Shown in pieces: positions 60,072-64,000 of a stretch of DNA of 64,000 nt. Below the pieces are notes generated by a model, which was not told the origin of the DNA, did no database searches, and saw only the letters and a list, made by a program, of their open reading frames with translations. This DNA comes from CAWCFV01 sp963794995 (GTDB lineage Bacteria; Actinomycetota; Actinomycetes; JACCUZ01). A program made the position numbers and the translations under genes. The stretch spans positions 1,922,001 to 1,986,000 of the forward strand of contig CAWCFV010000002.1 of NCBI GenBank assembly GCA_963794995.1, written 5' to 3'. How positions within the stretch are numbered: position 1 is the first letter of the stretch; each line of letters opens with the position of its first letter.

Positions 60072-60416
60072 GTGTTCCACCGCACCGCGACTCCCGAGGC
60101 CTCCCTGGCCGACTTCGTCTCGGCCCACGCCACCGGCGCCCTCACGGTCGACGTCCGCGAGCCCGACGAGTACGCCGCAGGTCACGTGCCCGGCGCCGTG
60201 AGCATCCCGCTCAGCCAGCTGGGTACCCGCGTCGACTCGCTCGCCGCGGACAGCAAGGGCGCCCCGGTCTACGTGGTCTGCGCGGCGGGCCACCGCAGCG
60301 CCGCCGGCGCCGGCGTGCTCGTCAAGGGCGGCCTGGACGCCCGGTCGGTGGCCGGCGGGACCGCCGGCTGGATGCAGGCCGGCCACCCCGTCGTCCAAGG
60401 CGCCCGCCGCAGCTGA
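60072..60416 (+). CDS. Single-domain rhodanese (sulfurtransferase)
   Basis: This 114-residue rhodanese has the LTVDVREPDEYAAGHVPGAVSIPL core and the active loop VVCAAGHRSA with Cys70. It moves sulfane sulfur between persulfides and acceptors such as sulfite or cyanide. The GTG at 60072 has AGGAG just upstream, and the operator overlaps the promoter region. Only 11 bases separate it from the MBL-rhodanese gene, with which it forms a sulfide/persulfide operon. Confidence 0.92.
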   Translation: MFHRTATPEASLADFVSAHATGALTVDVREPDEYAAGHVPGAVSIPLSQLGTRVDSLAADSKGAPVYVVCAAGHRSAAGAGVLVKGGLDARSVAGGTAGWMQAGHPVVQGARRS

Positions 60417-60427
60417 AGGAGGAAGAC

Positions 60428-61855
60428 ATGACCCACACCGACTCCACCACCCCCACCCCGACCGGCTCGGCCCGGCTGGACGTCCACACGATCGAGACCC
60501 CGTCGCTCGGTGACCGCAGCTACCTGCTGACCGACGGCTCGGGCGACGCGCTGGTGGTCGACCCGCAGCGCGACATCGACCGGGTCCTCGACCTGGCCGC
60601 GAGACTGGGCGTCACCATCACGACCGTCGCCGAGACGCACGGCCACAACGACTACGTGTCCGGCGGTCTCGAGCTCGCCACGGTCACCGGCGCGCGGTAC
60701 CTGCTGCCCGAGGGCATGGCCGCCGAGTACCCCCACGTGCCCGTCGGCGACGGAGAGGTCGTCGAGGTCGGCGCCCTGCGCGTCACCGTGCTGCACACAC
60801 CCGGTCACACGCACCACCACGTGTCGTACGCCGTGGCCGTCGGGGACGGTCCGGCCGAGGCGGTCCTGACCGGCGGGTCGATGCTGTTCGGCGCGACCGG
60901 CCGCACCGACCTGGTGGGTCCGGAGCACACCGACGAGCTCACCCGCGCCCAGCACCGGTCGGTGCGCCGGCTCGGCCGCGAGCTGCCGGACGACGCCGCC
61001 GTGCTCCCCACCCACGGTTTCGGCAGCTTCTGCAGCGCGACCCCCACCTCCGGCGACTCCTCGACGGTCGCCGAGCAGCGGGCCAGCAACCCGGCCCTGA
61101 CCCAGGACGAGCAGACCTACGTCGAGACCCTCCTCGCGGGGCTGGACGCCTTCCCCGCCTACTACGCACAGATGGGCCCGGCCAACCTGCGCGGCCCGGC
61201 GCCGGTGGACCTGTCCCCGCCGGCCCCGGTCGACGCCGACGAGCTGCGCCGACGGCTCGAGGCCGGCGACTGGGTCGTCGACCTGCGTGACCGGACCGCC
61301 TTCGCAGCCGGGCACCTGGCCGGCAGCCGCAGCTTCGAGCTCGCCACCAGCTTCGTGACCTACCTCGGCTGGCTGCTGCCCTGGGGCGCTCCGGTGACCC
61401 TGGTCGGGGAGTCGGCCGAGCAGGTCGCCGAGGCGCGCCGCGAGCTGGTCCGCATCGGGATCGACGACCTCGCCGGCGCCGCTGTCGGGACCATCGAGAG
61501 CCTCGCGGCCGGCCGGCCGCTGCGCTCGTACCGCGTCTCGGACTTCGCCGGGCTGGCGGCTCGCCGCGCCGAGCCCGACGGCGCCACGGTGCACGTGCTG
61601 GACGCCCGCCGCGCCGACGAGCGGCGCGCCGGCCACGTCGAGGACTCGCAGCACATCCCCGTGCACGAGCTGCCGGACCGGCTCGGCGAGGTGCCGGACG
61701 GAGAGGTCTGGGTCTACTGCGGCTCCGGCTACCGCGCGGCCATCGCGGCCTCGATGCTCGACACCGGCGACCGGACCGTCGTGCACGTCGACGGGGACTA
61801 CTCCGAGGCCGCGGAGGCCGGGCTGGAGGCGCCACAGCCGGTCGCCACTCGGTGA
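60428..61855 (+). CDS. Persulfide dioxygenase-like MBL-fold protein with two rhodanese domains (CstB-like)
   Basis: The 475-residue protein has an ETHE1/CstB-type metallo-beta-lactamase domain (about 15-250): AETHGHNDYVSG (His71, His73, Asp75), HTPGHT (His127), GRTDL (Asp161) and LPTHGFGSFC (His196). The iron site is therefore complete, with Tyr76 replacing the common His. Two rhodanese modules follow: about 265-350 without an active Cys, and about 365-470 with VYCGSGYRAA (Cys431). Enzymes of this type oxidise persulfides to sulfite or thiosulfate. The Shine-Dalgarno GGAGGA precedes the ATG. The sulfite product would be exported by the TauE protein encoded next. Confidence 0.92.
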   Translation: MTHTDSTTPTPTGSARLDVHTIETPSLGDRSYLLTDGSGDALVVDPQRDIDRVLDLAARLGVTITTVAETHGHNDYVSGGLELATVTGARYLLPEGMAAEYPHVPVGDGEVVEVGALRVTVLHTPGHTHHHVSYAVAVGDGPAEAVLTGGSMLFGATGRTDLVGPEHTDELTRAQHRSVRRLGRELPDDAAVLPTHGFGSFCSATPTSGDSSTVAEQRASNPALTQDEQTYVETLLAGLDAFPAYYAQMGPANLRGPAPVDLSPPAPVDADELRRRLEAGDWVVDLRDRTAFAAGHLAGSRSFELATSFVTYLGWLLPWGAPVTLVGESAEQVAEARRELVRIGIDDLAGAAVGTIESLAAGRPLRSYRVSDFAGLAARRAEPDGATVHVLDARRADERRAGHVEDSQHIPVHELPDRLGEVPDGEVWVYCGSGYRAAIAASMLDTGDRTVVHVDGDYSEAAEAGLEAPQPVATR

Positions 61856-61868
61856 GGGGCACCGGCTG

Positions 61869-62648
61869 ATGGCCGTCGTGGCGGTGCTCGGCCTGGTCAT
61901 CGGGGTCCTGCTGGGGCTGCTCGGCGCCGGCGGCAGCATCCTCGCGGTGCCCGCCCTGCTCTACGGCGCCGGGCAGCCCCTGAGCGCGGCGATCCCGACC
62001 TCGCTGCTCGTCGTCGGGACCTCCGCGGTGGCCGCGGTGGTGCCGCGGATCCGGGCCCGCCAGGTGCAGTGGCGCCTGGCCGGCGTTGTCGGCGCGGCCG
62101 GCATCCCGGCCGCGTTCCTCGGCACCGCCGTGAACCGGGCCCTCGACCCGCGCCTGGTGCTGTTCGGCTTCGCCGCGGTGATGGTGGCTGCCGCCGTGCG
62201 CATGCTGCGCGAGCAGCCGGAGGCCGGCGGGGACTGCGCCCTGCCCGGCGGCGGCATCAACTGGCGCGGCTGCCTGCCCAAGGCCGTCGGCACCGGCGCG
62301 GCCGTGGGCTTCCTGACCGGCCTGTTCGGAGTCGGCGGCGGGTTCCTCGTCGTCCCGGCGCTGGTCCTGCTCCTCGGCCTGCCGATGCCGGTCGCGGTCG
62401 GCACGTCCCTGCTGGTGGTCGCCGTGAACTCGGCGGCCGGCCTGGTCGCCCACGCCGGCGCCGGGGACGTCGACTACCGGCTGGCCCTGGTGTTCACCGC
62501 GGCAGCGGTCGCCGGCTCGCTGCTCGCCGCGCGGGTCGCGACCCGGCTCTCCGGCGACCGGCTCCGCCGCGGCTTCGCCTGGCTGGTGCTCGCCGTCGCC
62601 GCGTTCGTCGCCGTGCAGGCCGTGCTGGACCCGGGCGCCGGCGCGTGA
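61869..62648 (+). CDS. TauE/SafE-family sulfite exporter (copy 2)
   Basis: This 259-residue membrane protein has about eight helices and the two family repeats: LGLLGAGGSILAVPALLY near the N-terminus and GLFGVGGGFLVVPALVLLLG in the middle. It probably exports sulfite produced by the upstream persulfide dioxygenase, as TauE does in the staphylococcal cst operon. It begins 13 bases after the preceding stop and is the last gene of the rhodanese operon. It differs strongly from copy 1 at 19.7 kb. Confidence 0.88.
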   Translation: MAVVAVLGLVIGVLLGLLGAGGSILAVPALLYGAGQPLSAAIPTSLLVVGTSAVAAVVPRIRARQVQWRLAGVVGAAGIPAAFLGTAVNRALDPRLVLFGFAAVMVAAAVRMLREQPEAGGDCALPGGGINWRGCLPKAVGTGAAVGFLTGLFGVGGGFLVVPALVLLLGLPMPVAVGTSLLVVAVNSAAGLVAHAGAGDVDYRLALVFTAAAVAGSLLAARVATRLSGDRLRRGFAWLVLAVAAFVAVQAVLDPGAGA

Positions 62649-62681
62649 CGCCCGGGCACCCCGCCCGCGCACTCAGACGGC

Positions 62682-63062
62682 TCAGACGGCGTTGAAGAAC
62701 TCGACCTGCCAGCGCCACTCGGAGTGGTCCTCGGCGTGCCACCAGGCGGTGAGGACCCCCGACTCCCCGCCGGGCAGGATCACCAGCCGGCCGAGGTCGT
62801 CGTCGGTCGGCCAGCCGTCCTCGAGCCTGATCCGGTCGCCGTCACGGACCAGGTAGGTCATCGGCCCCGGTTCACCGCGCTCCAGGTCGCTGCCCTGCGC
62901 GCGGACCGAGCCGTCCTCCCCGCGCACCACCACCTCGAGGGCCTTCGGTGCGGCATGCACCAGGACGCGGTCACCGGCGGCGGCCGCGTCGACCAGGGTG
63001 CGGGCGAAGGACACCCCGGTCGCGCCCACGTCAGGAATCCACAGGTCCCAGGTCTCGTCCAT
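62682..63062 (-). CDS. Protein of unknown function (126 residues)
   Basis: This is a soluble, acidic, probably beta-rich protein (DETWDLWIPDVGATGVSFARTLV, DRIRLEDGWPTDDDLGRLVILPGG, HSEWRWQVEFFNAV). Aromatic residues at the C-terminus suggest a small barrel. I do not recognise the family. The ATG at 63062 is used because the longer upstream frame overlaps the Cys-rich tail of the CadI gene. It is convergent with the TauE gene. Confidence 0.65.
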   Translation of the reverse strand: MDETWDLWIPDVGATGVSFARTLVDAAAAGDRVLVHAAPKALEVVVRGEDGSVRAQGSDLERGEPGPMTYLVRDGDRIRLEDGWPTDDDLGRLVILPGGESGVLTAWWHAEDHSEWRWQVEFFNAV

Positions 63063-63145
63063 GGGGCCGTGGTTCCCCGAGAGGCGGGATCCATGCGCGC
63101 GAGGGCCGGCCACCCTGGTGGGTGGCCGGCCCCGCTCGGGCTGGG

Positions 63146-63604
63146 TCAGCAGCAGCCCGGCTCGCAGCACTCGGTCCCGGTGCAACACTCGGTCTCCTGC
63201 GACATGACGCTCACCTCCCCACCCTGCTCGGCGGTCGGTGCGGCGTCGGCCAGCACGGTGTAGACCTCCCACGGCTCGCCGCCCGGGCCGGTGACCCAGA
63301 CCTTGTCCTGCAGGGCGTAGCAGCAGGTGGTGCCCTCCTCGACGCGGGTCGGCAGCCCGGCGGCGGCGAGGCGGCGGGTCGCGGCCACCACGTCGGCCGT
63401 CGAGCCGACCTCGACCCCGAGGTGGTTCAGCGAGCCGCCACGGCCGGGGTTCTCCAGCAGGACCAGCTTGAGGGCGGGCTCGTCGAGGGCGAAGTTCGCG
63501 TAGCCCGGCCGGCGCTTGGCCGGCTCGGCGTCGAAGAGCCGGGAGTAGAAGGCGACGGCGACCTCCAGGTCGTCGACGTCGAGGGCGAGCTGGACTCGGG
63601 ACAC
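63146..63604 (-). CDS. CadI/ArsI-type VOC protein (cadmium-induced / C-As lyase)
   Basis: This 152-residue vicinal-oxygen-chelate protein of the CadI/ArsI group has VOC metal positions at His61 (NHLGVEV) and Glu113 (PWEVYTV). The diagnostic vicinal pair Cys94-Cys95 is in GTTCCYALQDKVWVTGPGG. ArsI cleaves the carbon-arsenic bond of trivalent organoarsenicals; CadI is a Cd-induced homologue. A Cys-rich tail with three CC pairs (ECCTGTECCEPGCC) could bind thiophilic metal. GGAGG precedes the GTG. It follows a 72-residue gene by 14 bases, and upstream palindromes suggest metal-regulated expression. Confidence 0.88.
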   Translation of the reverse strand: MSRVQLALDVDDLEVAVAFYSRLFDAEPAKRRPGYANFALDEPALKLVLLENPGRGGSLNHLGVEVGSTADVVAATRRLAAAGLPTRVEEGTTCCYALQDKVWVTGPGGEPWEVYTVLADAAPTAEQGGEVSVMSQETECCTGTECCEPGCC

Positions 63605-63618
63605 GGGGACCTCCGGGG

Positions 63619-63837
63619 TCAGGAGCAGCAGAGCGGACGGGGCTCGGGGGTGCCGGTCGCCCGGCGACGCAGGCCGTCGAGCAGGGCGTCCGCCAGCCAG
63701 GCCGGCAGGGTGACCCGACCCGGCGCCTCGGCGGACGCCTCGCCGGCCAGCCGGGCCAGGCGGGCGGCGTCGGCAGCCCGCAGCCGCTCCTCGATCCGGG
63801 CGGGCGCGGCCGCGACGGTCAGCGGGGTGGAGAGCAC
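63619..63837 (-). CDS. Small protein encoded upstream of cadI, ending in Cys-Cys-Ser
   Basis: This 72-residue protein, mostly helical and Ala/Arg-rich (ARIEERLRAADAARLARLAGE, LPAWLADALLDGLRRR), ends PLCCS. GAGGAGG five bases before the GTG at 63837 supports this start over the longer frame to 63954, which would cross the operators. The function is unknown; the CC near the end, like the tail of the next protein, suggests metal or metalloid binding or delivery, by inference. Confidence 0.65.
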   Translation of the reverse strand: MLSTPLTVAAAPARIEERLRAADAARLARLAGEASAEAPGRVTLPAWLADALLDGLRRRATGTPEPRPLCCS

Positions 63838-63859
63838 GGGAACCTCCTCGGTCGCGATC

Positions 63860-63922
63860 CATCGATCGACATCGATGGGTGTTGATGCCTCGAGGATGCG
63901 CCATCCATCGACAGTTGTCAAT
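63860..63922. promoter_or_regulatory. Operator/promoter region of the cadI operon
   Basis: It contains the perfect palindrome CATCGAT-CGAC-ATCGATG (63860-63877), an overlapping ATCGA-N6-TTGAT (63871-63886), and ATCGAC-AGTT-GTCAAT (63907-63922). TTGACA on the minus strand (63916-63921) could be a -35. The second pattern resembles ArsR/SmtB sites (ATCAA-N6-TTGAT) with one change. The region separates cadI's operon from a divergent gene. Confidence 0.6.
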
Positions 63923-63930
63923 GGGTCGGC

Positions 63931-63936
63931 TAGGGT
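63931..63936 (+). promoter_or_regulatory. -10 element, leaderless promoter of the divergent gene at the window end
   Basis: TAGGGT, then TGGCCGG, then the GTG at 63944. Confidence 0.55.
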
Positions 63937-63943
63937 TGGCCGG

Positions 63944-64000
63944 GTGGACGTCACGACCCAGTCGATCCAGTCGACCCAGTCGACCCGCGACCCAGCCGAC
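63944..64000 (+). CDS. Start of a gene divergent from the cadI operon (partial)
   Basis: The GTG at 63944 opens a frame reading VDVTTQSIQSTQSTRDPAD to the window edge, with a leaderless promoter. No domain is visible in 19 residues. Its divergent position across palindromic operators makes an ArsR-type metalloregulator likely, but that is inference only. Confidence 0.5.
   Translation, partial: MDVTTQSIQSTQSTRDPAD

Overview
The window is a very GC-rich, gene-dense bacterial chromosome segment of an actinobacterium (Actinomycetota). The evidence is the strong G/C bias at third codon positions, frequent GTG starts, a dnaK-grpE-dnaJ-hspR-clpB operon preceded by HspR (HAIR) boxes, and actinobacterial families such as DUF3151, DUF4235, a bifunctional-type Dcd and CadI/ArsI. 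Many genes also carry a TAGnnT -10 element 6-8 bases before the start codon, as expected for leaderless mRNAs. From memory, purA, DUF3151, fba, DedA, TrmH, pyrE, clpB/hspR/dnaJ/grpE/dnaK, the Fe-S oxidoreductase (Rv0338c-like) and dcd all lie in one region of the Mycobacterium tuberculosis chromosome, so much of this window looks like an ancient, slowly evolving core neighbourhood. I cannot name the genus.

Layout. 0-20 kb holds housekeeping and membrane genes: a VOC protein, a secreted metalloprotease, purA, a lipid kinase, a PLD-type synthase, a LuxR-type regulator, DUF3151, an AbiEi/DUF559 gene bracketed by 42-bp perfect inverted repeats, fba, a CoA-disulfide-reductase-like flavoprotein, TrmH, two DedA genes around a RodZ-C-like gene, lemA, pyrE, an aminotransferase and an SDR. 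20-28 kb is a TauE exporter followed by the HspR-controlled chaperone operon. 28-39 kb carries an M4 protease, small membrane genes, an EtfD-like Fe-S oxidoreductase, a subtilase with a Trp-every-fifth-residue tail, a candidate 38-residue ORF, a GGDEF-EAL protein, dcd and tRNA-Gly(CCC). 39-53 kb has a sigma-region-2-only protein, NhaA, an ArsB/NhaD-type carrier, a CBS protein, two STAS-based modules, a two-component system with a GerMN lipoprotein, UspA, a diguanylate cyclase, an AraC-DinB fusion and lpd. 53-64 kb has a pentapeptide protein, an MFS exporter, thioredoxin and a sulfur/arsenic stress region.

The most interesting part is 56.2-63.9 kb. A CsoR-family repressor in which the copper-ligand His is replaced by Gly (leaving only the two Cys, as in persulfide-sensing CstR) lies in an operon with an aquaporin and an arsenate-reductase-type protein. 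The same 16-bp operator pattern occurs in front of this repressor, in front of a frameshifted MMPL transporter, and in front of a rhodanese / metallo-beta-lactamase-rhodanese / TauE sulfite-exporter operon. This looks like a persulfide detoxification regulon with added arsenic-type genes. A CadI/ArsI gene with a Cys-Cys tail, controlled by palindromic operators and facing a divergent gene, closes the window.

No rRNA, CRISPR array, transposase or phage gene was seen. No stretch longer than about 300 bases lacks a gene. The repeats are three copies of one palindromic element, two copies of a second, and one further palindrome beside the tRNA.
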